Program-made: the position numbers and the translations under genes | Shown: positions 43,701-53,529 of the stretch, piece by piece | How the letters are laid out: every line of letters starts with the position of its first letter | Position numbering within the stretch: the first letter of the stretch is position 1 | Notes under the pieces: generated by a model | Database searches by the model: none | Seen by the model: the letters and a program-made list of their open reading frames with translations, nothing else | Told to the model about the DNA's origin: nothing | Source of the DNA: Chroococcopsis sp964623815 | Lineage (GTDB): Bacteria; Cyanobacteriota; Cyanobacteriia; Cyanobacteriales; Microcystaceae | Direction of reading: 5' to 3' | Assembly (NCBI GenBank): GCA_964623815.1 | Contig: CAZUVR010000010.1 | Location: 25,391 to 89,390, forward strand | DNA length: 64,000 bases

Positions 43701-46571
43701 ATGACGACTCAATATAACAAAACGAACAGTAGTTTCAACCCCGAACAGGTAAGCGATGAGAAAGAGCGGCTGATCATCCCAGGGGAAAGGCCGCCTGGGC
43801 CAAAAATACCAGAAACGGGGCGGAAAAAGAGCAGTTCCCCCCTGATGAGATGGTTTAATGACTTACCGATCAGGAGAAAACAACTAGCCGCATTCCTGAC
43901 GGCGGAAACATTAGCCGGTTTGGGATTGGTGGGAGTTGGCTCAGCCCTGATCATCAATAACGGTTATAACCAACTCTTGAACCAATCGCTCTCTCAGTTG
44001 CAGGTAGCTCAAGATAACTACGAGGCGAAAATTCGCCATATGCGGTTAGGTTTCGCGGGGCTAGCGGAAAATCCCTCGATAGTGAAAGCCGCGCAGGAAG
44101 GAAAAGCCGATCCGGCGCTGAGAATGTTACTACAGCGAGAAATATGGCGTAGGGGGCTGGAATTCGTCACCGTGGTAGATAGGAACGGCCGGATAGTTGC
44201 TAATGGGAACGTACCCCGGCAGGGAATCGTATTCAACCCCGACAACCTGGTAAAACACGCGATCAATGGAGGCTCGCAGGAACCTGGGACGAAGCTGATC
44301 ACTTACGAGGAATTGGCAGCGGAAAGCAGACGTTTCGCCGATTTACGGGCGAAAGAGATGGGAGTATCCCCGGCGGATAGTCCGAACTTCCTCATCCGGT
44401 ACATGGTAACACCGGTAAGAACGGCATCGGCGGATACGGTGGGGGCGATAGTATCGGCGGATGTAGTCAAGCCGGATGTAGTGAGGGACACCCTGAAAAA
44501 CTTCGGCAAAGGTTATAACGCCGTTTACCTACGTAATCCGGACGGAAAATACAGCCTGATCACATCTCAATTAATGCTCTCCCCGGATAGCACCACGATG
44601 AACGTTCCTTTATCGGATCAGGGTATCCTCAACCAGGCCGAAAAGGCGAACGGCCGGATCGTTACAGGGCAACAAAAGATAGAGAATCAAAGATATTCTC
44701 TAACCGCCAGAGCCATACCCGATACCTTTGGTAATCCGATAGGGGTATTAGTAATGGGGACTTCGGAAAAAGAGTTAAACACATTGATAGCTCAAAGTTT
44801 GGGCTTACAGGGATTGGTATTGCTCACCGCCTTGGGATTGGGAACCTTACTGATGCAGTTGATCGGCAATCGCATCGTCAAACCGATCGAGAACCTACAA
44901 CAAACAACTCAGCGCTTTTCCAAAGGAGAAAGAAGCGTCAGAGCCGAGGTAGAATCGAGCGATGAAATCGGACAGTTAAGCGCCAACTTCAACCAACTAG
45001 CCGATAATATCGTCATCTCGGAAGACTTGAAGGAAAGGGAGACGCGACTCAAACAGTTACTCGCCGATGTTTCGCGGGGGCGGGAGAGTCAAGAACTGAC
45101 TGTACCCCTCAGTCAACTTCTAGAAGAAATTAAAGAATATTTAAACTGCGATCGCGCGGTGGTTTACCGTTTCTTACCAGAAGGTGGCGCTTATATAGCT
45201 GGGGAAGCCGTGGGTACTGGCCTCACCTCGGCTCTGGCTTATAATCTCAAGGATAACTGTATCAGCGAAGAACTAAAAACCGAGTATAAACAAGGTCGGT
45301 TAATCCTCCTCGATAACGTTTTGAGCGCCGGGCTTCATCCCGAACACCTGCAACTGCTACAGTTTTTGATGGTGAAATCGAGCGCGATCGTCCCCATCTC
45401 ACAGAACGAGCAACTCTTCGGCTTCCTCATCGCCCATCACTGCTATAAGCTCCATAATTGGAGGGAAGACGAAGTGAAATACCTACAAGACTTCGCCAAC
45501 CAATTAAGTTTATCCCTAGCGGGGCTGGCCCTAATCGAACAGAAACAGAGCGAAGCGGAGAAAGAACAGCAAGAAAACCAGGCGTTACAACAGGAACTGT
45601 TCAAACTCCTAACCGACGTAGAGGGAGCAGCGAGCGGAAACTTAACCGTAAGGGCAGACATCAGCGCCGGACAGATAGGCATCGTCGCCGACTTCTTCAA
45701 CGCCATCATCGAAAACTTGAGAGACTTGGTGAGTAAGGTCAAAAGCAGCGCCGGTGAAGTATATGGCTCGGTACAGAGTAACGAGGAAGTCATCCGTCAA
45801 CTAGCGGGGGAAACGATCGAACAGGCCAATCAGATCAACGAAACCCTAGACTCGGTAGAGGCCATGACGGCCTCGATCAAAGCCGTAGCCGACAACGCCC
45901 AAACGGCGGCGATGATCTCCCGCTCCGCCTCGGAAAACGCCGTCAGGGGTGGGGAGGCGATGGAACAAACCGTAGACAGTATTTTAGAACTGAGAAACAC
46001 GATCGCCGAAACCGCCAAGAAGGTAAAACGCCTTGGTGAATCATCCCAACAGATCTCTAAAGTTATCGCCCTGATCAACCAGATTGCCCTGAAAACCAAT
46101 CTCCTCGCCGTCAACGCCAGTATCGAGGCCGCGAGAGCAGGAGAACAGGGTAGGGGCTTCGCGGTAGTTGCAGAAGAAGTAGGAGAATTAGCCGCCCAGT
46201 CGGCGACGGCGACTAAAGAGATCGAGCAGATAGTAGAAACGATCCAGAGAGAGACAGTGGAAGTGGTCAACGCGATGGAACTGGGAACGAGTCAGGTAGT
46301 AGAAGGAACCCGTCTCGTCGAACAAACCAAAACCAGCCTCGAACAGATCGTACAGGTATCCCAACAGATAGACGAACTACTGCAATCGATCTCTCACGCC
46401 ACCATATCGCAAACCGAAAACTCGCAAAAAGTAGCGATGTTGATGGAAGCGGTAGCGGTGCAATCGGCAAAAACTTCGAGCAGTTCTGTAGTGGTATCCG
46501 AGAACCTACAAAACGCCGTATCGGTAGCCCAAGAATTACAAGCCTCCGTAGAAACATTTACCGTGGACTAA
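43701..46571 (+). CDS. Methyl-accepting chemotaxis protein with HAMP and GAF domains (PilJ/PixJ type)
   Basis: 956 residues from ATG 43701 (GAGGG upstream; a TTG at 43686 is less likely). Order: two membrane helices (about 70-95 and 365-390) enclosing a periplasmic sensor, a HAMP domain (about 395-445), a GAF domain (about 465-615) and the MCP signalling helix with KTNLLAVNASIEAARAGEQG and GFAVVAEEVGELA. The GAF domain keeps the AGLHPEH block but has Glu where bilin-binding cyanobacteriochromes have the chromophore Cys, so it is probably not a photoreceptor and the protein is closer to PilJ than to PixJ. What it senses is unknown. Confidence 0.9.
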   Translation: MTTQYNKTNSSFNPEQVSDEKERLIIPGERPPGPKIPETGRKKSSSPLMRWFNDLPIRRKQLAAFLTAETLAGLGLVGVGSALIINNGYNQLLNQSLSQLQVAQDNYEAKIRHMRLGFAGLAENPSIVKAAQEGKADPALRMLLQREIWRRGLEFVTVVDRNGRIVANGNVPRQGIVFNPDNLVKHAINGGSQEPGTKLITYEELAAESRRFADLRAKEMGVSPADSPNFLIRYMVTPVRTASADTVGAIVSADVVKPDVVRDTLKNFGKGYNAVYLRNPDGKYSLITSQLMLSPDSTTMNVPLSDQGILNQAEKANGRIVTGQQKIENQRYSLTARAIPDTFGNPIGVLVMGTSEKELNTLIAQSLGLQGLVLLTALGLGTLLMQLIGNRIVKPIENLQQTTQRFSKGERSVRAEVESSDEIGQLSANFNQLADNIVISEDLKERETRLKQLLADVSRGRESQELTVPLSQLLEEIKEYLNCDRAVVYRFLPEGGAYIAGEAVGTGLTSALAYNLKDNCISEELKTEYKQGRLILLDNVLSAGLHPEHLQLLQFLMVKSSAIVPISQNEQLFGFLIAHHCYKLHNWREDEVKYLQDFANQLSLSLAGLALIEQKQSEAEKEQQENQALQQELFKLLTDVEGAASGNLTVRADISAGQIGIVADFFNAIIENLRDLVSKVKSSAGEVYGSVQSNEEVIRQLAGETIEQANQINETLDSVEAMTASIKAVADNAQTAAMISRSASENAVRGGEAMEQTVDSILELRNTIAETAKKVKRLGESSQQISKVIALINQIALKTNLLAVNASIEAARAGEQGRGFAVVAEEVGELAAQSATATKEIEQIVETIQRETVEVVNAMELGTSQVVEGTRLVEQTKTSLEQIVQVSQQIDELLQSISHATISQTENSQKVAMLMEAVAVQSAKTSSSSVVVSENLQNAVSVAQELQASVETFTVD

Positions 46572-46575
46572 GACC

Positions 46576-49392
46576 ATGAACAGCGAACAGGAAATGCGGC
46601 TCTTGTTTCTCGATGAAGCCCTAGATTATATCAACTCGATCGAACAAACCCTATTACAGGTGAGCGAGCTTCCCACCTTCCTTCCTTCCGCCTGGGATAG
46701 CGCTCTCAGGGCGGCTCACTCGCTCAAAGGGGGGGCGGCGATGATGGGTTACGAGATCCTCAGCGAAATCGCCCACCGTTTGGAAGATTTCTTTAAGATT
46801 ATCAAAGCCAATCGTCTTCTTGTCTCCCCACAGGTAGGGGAACTCTTACTGCGTTGCGTCGATCACTTGCGTCTGTGTAACGATTATTGTCGTCATCCCG
46901 ATCGCGGTTGGTCTGCCGCCGAGCCAGATGCAGTTTTTGCCGCTTTGGAAGGGCATTTAGGGCAATTACAGCCTCAAGATGAAATGTCCTTGCTCAGAGA
47001 TGAAGAGAATGGAGAGGATATAGCCGCGTTTCTGTTTGAAACCGAAGTCGATACCTGTTTAGGACGGCTGGAGGGAATACTGGCTGAGAACGAGAACTGT
47101 TTACGGGAAGAATTTCTCATCGCCGCTCAGGAACTCGCGGGACTGGGGGAAATGTTAGAGTTAAGCGCATTCAGCTCTCTATGCGTTTCTATAGAAGAAA
47201 AATTGCAGACCGTTTCCGATAATGAGTTACAGCTTCTGGCGAGTCGGATTATCGGCGAGTGGCGGCGCGTTCAGGCGATGGTGTTAGTGGGCCAGAAAAC
47301 GGCCATTCCCGCTAACTTCGATGACATTGCCTTAGCTCAACCAATAGAAACGGTGACGACTACCGAGGGAGAAGAACCGCTACCGAGCTTAGAAGATTGG
47401 CAGGAAGAAGATTTTTCTTTCCTAAGCGTTCCCGATAGTATCGTTTCTGGGCTAATTCCTAAGGAGGAAACCGAAACCACGGCCACACCTTTCGAGCGCC
47501 AGGTGGAACGCGCCAGTATGCCAGAATCCAATACGATCCGCGTCCCCCTCTCTCAATTGGACAATTTAGGCGACCTAATCGGTGAATTGACGATCGAACG
47601 AAACGGCCTCAACCTACAACTGTCGAGCTTACATCAGTTAATCGAGTTATTGCGGCAGCGGGTTAAGATCCTTTCGCAATCGAATCAGAATCTCCGGAAT
47701 ATCTATGATTCCGGTTTAACCAATCAAACTAACCTCGTCGTTGAGAGCGCTATACAAAAATACTTCGACGATCGATTAGAGATGGATCGTTATAACGATC
47801 TGCATCACTTCATACAGGAGGTGATGGAAACGATCGTTAAGATCGAAGAAGTCACCGAAGACATTGGGATTAACCTCGATACGGTCAAACGTACTGCCCA
47901 ACAGCTAACCCGTACCGAGAGACAGATACAGAAAAACATCACCCAGGTGCGGATGCGCCCCTTTAAGGATATAGTATCCCAATTACCCCGGGCGATACGG
48001 GATATGAGCAACAAATACGGCAAATCCGTCGATCTCGAAATCGTCGGGGAGGAGGTGTTAATCGATCGTACCATCCTCGAAGCCATCACCGACCCGATAT
48101 TCCACCTAGTGCGTAACGCCTTCGATCACGGTATCGAAGACCCGGCTATTAGAAGCGCGGCGGGAAAACCGGAGCAGGGTAAGATCACATTGAAAGCCTT
48201 CTATCGCGGCAATCAAACCCTGATCACCGTCTCTGATGACGGCGGGGGCATCAATATAGACAAAATTTGTAACGCGGCCATCAAGTTAGGGCTTTCCGAG
48301 GAAGATATTACGAAAATTTCGCGCCAGGATTTATTGAACCTGATCTTTGAACCTGGGTTCACCACCGCTGAACAGGTAACGGATTTATCCGGGCGGGGTA
48401 TGGGCATGGATATAGTCAGGGGCAAGGTGGAACAGGTACGGGGCAACCTATCGATCGATACCGAACAAGGAAAGGGCACCACCTTTACCATCAGCGTCCC
48501 TTTTACCCTCTCGGTGGTGAGAGTGCTATTAGTTGAGAGCGGGGGGATGTTAATGGCATTTCCCACCACCGTAGTAGAAGAGATGGTAATGACGACTCCC
48601 GATATGCGCCTTATCAGTACGGGTAAAACCTTCCTCAATTGGGAAGGTTATTTAATTCCCCTGATCAATCTCCGACAGAATCTTAACTTCAACAGACCTA
48701 ACTTCAAACCGGAAACCGTTACCGTGCCCGTTATCAATCAACCCACTGTTCTTCTCGTCGCCTGTAAGGAGGAGTTGATCGGCTTGGAAGTAGATGCCTA
48801 CTGGGGCGAACAGGAAGTAACCATCCGTTCCGTAGAGGGTTTCTTCCCCCTACCCCAAGGCTTCAGTAGTTGCACGATCTTAGGTGATGGTAGGGTGGTG
48901 CCCCTCGTCGATGTGGACGCTCTCCTCGACGGTTTATTAAATGTTCCCGTTATCGCCGCCATACCCACCCTCGAACCCAACCCACTCCTCGATTCTGCCG
49001 TCAATAATAGTCGGGAGGTGATCATGGTGGTGGACGATTCCATTAACGTGCGCCGTTTCCTCGCTCTGACGCTAGAGAAGGCGGGTTATCGTATCCAACA
49101 GGCTAAAGACGGTCAGGAAGCCTTAGAAAAACTGCAGGAGGGGACGCAGGTACAGGCAGTTATCTGTGATGTGGAGATGCCCCGTCTCGACGGTTACGGC
49201 TTTTTAGCCCACGCCCGCTCTAATTCTCAATTCCGCTCCCTACCGATCATCATGCTCACTTCCCGTAGCGGCGACAAACACCGTCAGATCGCCCTCAATT
49301 TAGGTGCAGATGGTTATTTTTCTAAGCCTTTCCAGGAACAAGAATTACTTAACGCCCTTAAATCGATCATTACTCAACATTCTTCCCTCTAG
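46576..49392 (+). CDS. CheA-type hybrid histidine kinase (PilL/PixL type)
   Basis: 938 residues. Domains in order: Hpt with phosphohistidine H48 (RAAHSLKGGAAMMG), a long linker with a second diverged Hpt-like segment (about 140-230), dimerisation helices, the ATPase (HLVRNAFDHGIEDP, DDGGGI, GRGMGMDIV, GKGTTFTISVP), a CheW-like domain, and a C-terminal receiver with Asp in AVICDVEMPRLDGYG. It autophosphorylates on His and hands phosphate to the operon's response regulators. ATG follows the receptor stop by four bases. Confidence 0.93.
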   Translation: MNSEQEMRLLFLDEALDYINSIEQTLLQVSELPTFLPSAWDSALRAAHSLKGGAAMMGYEILSEIAHRLEDFFKIIKANRLLVSPQVGELLLRCVDHLRLCNDYCRHPDRGWSAAEPDAVFAALEGHLGQLQPQDEMSLLRDEENGEDIAAFLFETEVDTCLGRLEGILAENENCLREEFLIAAQELAGLGEMLELSAFSSLCVSIEEKLQTVSDNELQLLASRIIGEWRRVQAMVLVGQKTAIPANFDDIALAQPIETVTTTEGEEPLPSLEDWQEEDFSFLSVPDSIVSGLIPKEETETTATPFERQVERASMPESNTIRVPLSQLDNLGDLIGELTIERNGLNLQLSSLHQLIELLRQRVKILSQSNQNLRNIYDSGLTNQTNLVVESAIQKYFDDRLEMDRYNDLHHFIQEVMETIVKIEEVTEDIGINLDTVKRTAQQLTRTERQIQKNITQVRMRPFKDIVSQLPRAIRDMSNKYGKSVDLEIVGEEVLIDRTILEAITDPIFHLVRNAFDHGIEDPAIRSAAGKPEQGKITLKAFYRGNQTLITVSDDGGGINIDKICNAAIKLGLSEEDITKISRQDLLNLIFEPGFTTAEQVTDLSGRGMGMDIVRGKVEQVRGNLSIDTEQGKGTTFTISVPFTLSVVRVLLVESGGMLMAFPTTVVEEMVMTTPDMRLISTGKTFLNWEGYLIPLINLRQNLNFNRPNFKPETVTVPVINQPTVLLVACKEELIGLEVDAYWGEQEVTIRSVEGFFPLPQGFSSCTILGDGRVVPLVDVDALLDGLLNVPVIAAIPTLEPNPLLDSAVNNSREVIMVVDDSINVRRFLALTLEKAGYRIQQAKDGQEALEKLQEGTQVQAVICDVEMPRLDGYGFLAHARSNSQFRSLPIIMLTSRSGDKHRQIALNLGADGYFSKPFQEQELLNALKSIITQHSSL

Positions 49393-49394
49393 CT

Positions 49395-49883
49395 ATGCCA
49401 GTTCCTAACGCCCTACGCTCCCGTCGTCTTCGCCACCTACAGGCGGAAAAAACGGTTTCCGTGATTACTTTCCCCCTTGGAGAATACTGGTTCGCCCTAC
49501 CTACCGTAGCGGTGCAGAAAGTCATTCAATTGGGGAAGATATACGGCGATCCTCGTCACAGCGGGGTCAGTCTCACAAGTTATCAAAATCAGGAAATTTT
49601 GGTAATCGACGTACAGTATCGCATTTTTGCCCGCTCTCCCCGAAGAACGCTCTTAGAAACCGCCCCCGATCGATTCCTCCTCATCGTACCTCGCTCCGAC
49701 GGCGAACCGGTAGGATTACCGATCGACTCCCCCCCCGCAATCCGCCGCGTCCCCGAATCGGCTTTTCTGCCCCTGCCGCCCTCCTATCACGAGACCGGCA
49801 ATATCGCCTGTCTGGCTGATAGCATCATCGAAATCCCCGATACTAACCCCATTTTTCTCCTCGATCCCGAAAAATTAAAATAG
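49395..49883 (+). CDS. Second CheW-like protein of the operon
   Basis: 162 residues. The core TVSVITFPLGEYWFALPTVAVQKVIQL followed by SYQNQEILVIDVQYR is a CheW fold, more diverged than the one at 43185. It starts two bases after the kinase. In this position it may couple the kinase to a different receptor or terminate the signalling array. No extra domain is seen. Confidence 0.85.
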   Translation: MPVPNALRSRRLRHLQAEKTVSVITFPLGEYWFALPTVAVQKVIQLGKIYGDPRHSGVSLTSYQNQEILVIDVQYRIFARSPRRTLLETAPDRFLLIVPRSDGEPVGLPIDSPPAIRRVPESAFLPLPPSYHETGNIACLADSIIEIPDTNPIFLLDPEKLK

Positions 49884-50068
49884 ACCTCAAATAACCTGGT
49901 AGTTAAAAATGAATCTTATAAGGCGGCGACTCCCAACTCCCTCTGTATGTTACTTTTTTCTGAAAATAGGGAATTCTATAGACAAGACATAACAGAATAA
50001 TCGGTTAAATAATGATATGACTCGTTAACCAACTGTATTAAAATCTGTTTACAAGGAAAGCGTTAGGG

Positions 50069-51283
50069 ATGATGACTGCTAAGAACCCCATTTATAATCC
50101 TATTTCTATTCGGGAATTCACTGCCTCTAAACAGACAGGTTTTTTTGAAACTCTCAAGCAGCCCCGATTTAGCGGTCAATTGATACTGACCGGTATAAGA
50201 GGAGAAAAATGGACGTTTTTTCTCTATTTAGGTCGGATAATGTACGCTACGGGGGGTATACACGCTGTTAGACGCTGGAAACGCTCTTTGGCTCTGTATT
50301 TTCCCCAGTTGGCGGGGGAATTATCGACTTTGCAATTGGATATTGAAGGGCTGGGAATGTTCGGGAATCAGGTTTGTTGGGAATATCAATTGTTGTGTCT
50401 CTGGGTAGAACAACAGAAGATCACCCGCGAACAGGCAGCGAGAATGATCCGGGGTACTATCATCGAGATCCTCTTCGATATTACCCAATCGATGGAGATT
50501 ACCTGTGAACTGCGTCAGGACGATCTATTATCGACCCGATTAGTATTGATCGATGCCGAACAGGTGATCGCTGAGACTCAGACGCAGTGGCAATCTTGGC
50601 AGGCGGCCAAAATAGCCGATCGCTCCCCTAACCAGGCCCCTATTATCCGTCAGGCGGAAGAATTACAGAAACGTACCACGCCCCAAGTATACACAACCCT
50701 CCGGCAACTGTTGGACGGACAGCAAAGCCTACGGGATCTGGCGGTGCGAATGAAGCGAGATGTATTGACAGTGACCAGTTCTCTCATCCCTTATATTCAA
50801 ATGGGTTTGGTAGAATTGATTCAGATACCAGATCTGCCCCCGCCGATCGCGGTTCCGCCTCCACCAGGAGAGTTGCCCCGGGAGCGCGAAGATACCGCCC
50901 ACAAACCCTTGATCGCTTGCGTCGATGATAGTCCCCTGATGTGTCAGACGATGGAAAAGATCCTCACGGCGGCCAATTATCAGTTTTTGGGTATTAACGA
51001 CCCTCTCAGGGCGATCGCCATGTTAATGGCCCGCAAACCCGAGCTAATCTTCCTCGATCTGGTCATGCCCAATGCCAACGGTTACGAGATTTGCTCCCAA
51101 TTACGAAAATTAACCATCTTCCGCAATACTCCCATCGTTATTCTCACTGGCAATGATGGGATCATCGATCGCGTTCGCGCCAAGATGGTCGGTTCATCTG
51201 ACTTCATCAGTAAACCCGTCAACGCCGATACGGTTCTCAATACTATTCGGAAACATCTATCACAAGAAACTGCATTCGGTTAA
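50069..51283 (+). CDS. Second PatA/PixG-type response regulator
   Basis: 404 residues. N-terminal PATAN-type region (SGQLILTGIRGEKWTFFLYLGRIMYATGG), helical middle, and a C-terminal receiver (from LIACVDDSPLMCQTME) with Asp in LIFLDLVMPN and Lys in SKPVN. It is a clear paralogue of the gene at 41496. Two adjacent ATG codons (50069, 50072) are possible starts. First of a second G-H-I trio. Confidence 0.9.
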   Translation: MMTAKNPIYNPISIREFTASKQTGFFETLKQPRFSGQLILTGIRGEKWTFFLYLGRIMYATGGIHAVRRWKRSLALYFPQLAGELSTLQLDIEGLGMFGNQVCWEYQLLCLWVEQQKITREQAARMIRGTIIEILFDITQSMEITCELRQDDLLSTRLVLIDAEQVIAETQTQWQSWQAAKIADRSPNQAPIIRQAEELQKRTTPQVYTTLRQLLDGQQSLRDLAVRMKRDVLTVTSSLIPYIQMGLVELIQIPDLPPPIAVPPPPGELPREREDTAHKPLIACVDDSPLMCQTMEKILTAANYQFLGINDPLRAIAMLMARKPELIFLDLVMPNANGYEICSQLRKLTIFRNTPIVILTGNDGIIDRVRAKMVGSSDFISKPVNADTVLNTIRKHLSQETAFG

Positions 51284-51326
51284 TAAGCACATTAAATTAA
51301 TTTTGTCAAGGGTAAAGGTTAAAATC

Positions 51327-51692
51327 ATGGGAACAGCTTTAATTATCGAAGACTCAATGACTGAAAGAGAAATTATCACTCACTATCTCAAACAAGTGGG
51401 AGTGTCGGTAGCTACCGCTAAAAGCGGCGAGGAAGCCTTAGAAAAACTCAATAGCTACCTACCGGACTTAATTATCCTAGACGTGGTATTGCCTGGGCGT
51501 AGCGGCTTTGAAATCTGTAGGGAATTGAAATCGGAAGAGAAAACCAGCAAGATTCCCATAATCATGTGTTCCACCAAGGGCAGTGAGATGGATAAATTCT
51601 GGGGGATGCGTCAGGGAGCCGATGCCTATATTCCCAAACCGATAGATGAGGAAGTATTCGTCAGAACAGTACGACAACTAATTAAAGGATAA
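51327..51692 (+). CDS. Second CheY-like response regulator (PixH/PilH type)
   Basis: 121 residues from the ATG at 51327 (AAAGGT upstream); a longer frame from 51153 overlaps the previous gene and is out of family. Phosphoacceptor D52 in LIILDVVLPG and Lys in PKPID. It retains the FWGMRQGADAY stretch shared with the first copy (LWGMKQGVDIY), showing common origin. Confidence 0.9.
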   Translation: MGTALIIEDSMTEREIITHYLKQVGVSVATAKSGEEALEKLNSYLPDLIILDVVLPGRSGFEICRELKSEEKTSKIPIIMCSTKGSEMDKFWGMRQGADAYIPKPIDEEVFVRTVRQLIKG

Positions 51693-51697
51693 CTAAT

Positions 51698-52228
51698 ATG
51701 ACCTTTTCGGGTTCGTTATTCTCCCCCGCCGATGCCTACGATCGCGGCTCTCAAGAGCAATTTTTACGCTTCTGTCTCTTGCCAGAAACAATGATGATGT
51801 TGCCCGTGTCGCAACTGACGGAAGTATTAACGATTCCATCGGGGCAAATCATCCCCATACCCCATATGCCGCCCTGGGTGATGGGAGTCTACAACTGGCG
51901 GGGGGAAATTCTCTGGATGGTAGATTTAGGCCATCTGTTGGGCTTCACCCCCTGGCATCAACAGGCATTCAATAAAGGTAATTATCGGGCTATAGTACTT
52001 CATCCGAGCAATCAAACCACGAAAGCGAGAAATCAAATGTTAGGCTTGGTGGTGAGTCGGGTGGAGGATATGGAGTGGTGCAACCCGGAAGATATTAAGT
52101 CTCCACCATCCTCAGCAGTTACATCGAGCCTGGTACCTTTTTTGCGAGGTTACTGGCTCAAGGAAAACGGCGATATGGTAATTACTCTGCAGGGAGATGC
52201 TATTTTTGCCGCTATGCCCAAAGCTTAA
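51698..52228 (+). CDS. Second PixI/PilI-type CheW-like protein
   Basis: 176 residues, CheW fold with MMLPVSQLTEVLTIPSGQII and PPWVMGVYNWRGEILWMVDL. It completes the second G-H-I trio. No receptor or CheA-type kinase follows, so it must work with the first operon's kinase or with one elsewhere. Starts five bases after the CheY-like gene. Confidence 0.88.
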   Translation: MTFSGSLFSPADAYDRGSQEQFLRFCLLPETMMMLPVSQLTEVLTIPSGQIIPIPHMPPWVMGVYNWRGEILWMVDLGHLLGFTPWHQQAFNKGNYRAIVLHPSNQTTKARNQMLGLVVSRVEDMEWCNPEDIKSPPSSAVTSSLVPFLRGYWLKENGDMVITLQGDAIFAAMPKA

Positions 52229-52287
52229 AAGCCGTTTACCATTATAACTGTGTCTCTATCAGAGACGGAAAATTCTCCCTCTACGGC

Positions 52288-53529
52288 ATGAACGTTTTTA
52301 AAACCTTTCAATCTCTCCCGCCCGAAAATCTCAAGAATCTCCTCACTCTCTTTATTACGGGATTGTTTTTCTGGGTGAGTATCACCATGTTATTACCTAC
52401 CCTCTCTCCCTATATTAAAGATTTGGGAGGCTCCACCAGAGAGATAGGTTTAATCATGGGGGCTTTCGCCATCGGGTTGATTTTCTCGCGCACTTGGCTG
52501 GGTAACTGGGCCGATCGCAGAAGTCGTAAAATAGTAATATTAATCGGCACGGTAGTAGCCGCCTCGGCTCCCCTCGGCTATCTCTTTATCACCTCCATCG
52601 GCCTCTTACCCTTGGTGCGGGCTTATCACGGTATCGCCGTCGCCGCTTTTACCACCGGCTACAGCGCTTTAATGGTGGATATGTCGCCCGCCAAGCAACG
52701 GGGGGAAATAATCGGCTATATGAGTTTAGTCGCGCCTATCGGTATGGGTATCGGGCCCGCTTTAGGCAGTTTCATCGAAGAATCGGCGGGCTATCCAGTT
52801 TTATTCATCGCCTCCGCCGTTTCTGGTGCGATCGCTCTTTTCTCGGCCACCTTAGTCAGGGAAGCTAGCGCCGAGGAGAAGAAACAAAGGCTAGAAGATG
52901 AGAAAGACTTGCCGCAGCGCACTTTCGGTCAATTATTGTTCGAGCCAGCTTTCCTCTATCCTACTCTGGTCTTTCTTTTAATCGGCTTATTATTCGGTGT
53001 TTTAGTAGCTTTTCTGCCCCTCTTCATCAGGGAGAATGGCTTAAAGTTTAGTCCTGGTTTATTTTATAGTTACGCCGCCGTATCTAGCTTTTTAGGGCGT
53101 ATTTTAGCCGGTGGTGCCAGCGATAAATACGGGCGGGGAGTTTTCATCACTGGTAGCATTTGTTCTTACGGTGTGTCGATGATGCTGTTGTCTCACGCCG
53201 CCTCTAGTTTCGAGTTAATCCTCGCCGCTATTTTTGAAGGCACCGGCGGGGGTATTCTATTCCCCATGTTAATCGCCCTGATTAGCGATCGCTCCTACTC
53301 TAACGAAAGGGGAAGGGTTTACGCCATCTGTATCGGCGGCTTCGATGTCGGTGGTGCGCTAGCCGGGCCGATTCTAGGGATATTCGATATTAGCTTCAAA
53401 ACTATGTTTCTAGTTTCGGGTTATTTAGCTATAGTATCTTTAGTTCTGTTCGTGACTTTCTCCAATAAGTCACCTCTGCGCTCTCTACGTTTCGCTGTCG
53501 GGCTAGAAAAGGATCACTATGCCTTATAA
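52288..53529 (+). CDS. MFS transporter
   Basis: 413 residues with about twelve hydrophobic helices and the MFS loop 2-3 motif (GNWADRRSRK) and its second-half counterpart (GGASDKYGRG). This is a single-solute membrane transporter of the drug or metabolite exporter type; the substrate is not predictable here. The stop overlaps the start of the HAD gene by 11 bases, so the two are translationally coupled. A small GTCTCT/AGAGAC hairpin lies just upstream (52252-52266). Confidence 0.88.
   Translation: MNVFKTFQSLPPENLKNLLTLFITGLFFWVSITMLLPTLSPYIKDLGGSTREIGLIMGAFAIGLIFSRTWLGNWADRRSRKIVILIGTVVAASAPLGYLFITSIGLLPLVRAYHGIAVAAFTTGYSALMVDMSPAKQRGEIIGYMSLVAPIGMGIGPALGSFIEESAGYPVLFIASAVSGAIALFSATLVREASAEEKKQRLEDEKDLPQRTFGQLLFEPAFLYPTLVFLLIGLLFGVLVAFLPLFIRENGLKFSPGLFYSYAAVSSFLGRILAGGASDKYGRGVFITGSICSYGVSMMLLSHAASSFELILAAIFEGTGGGILFPMLIALISDRSYSNERGRVYAICIGGFDVGGALAGPILGIFDISFKTMFLVSGYLAIVSLVLFVTFSNKSPLRSLRFAVGLEKDHYAL

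Noticed and set aside
44980..45540. GAF domain as a cyanobacteriochrome photoreceptor
   Set aside because: The expected chromophore Cys is Glu and no nearby second Cys fits, so a bilin photosensor is not supported.
45830..46270. Minus-strand frame of 146 codons inside the receptor gene
   Set aside because: Antisense to the conserved MCP signalling helix; the length follows from the codon bias of that helix.
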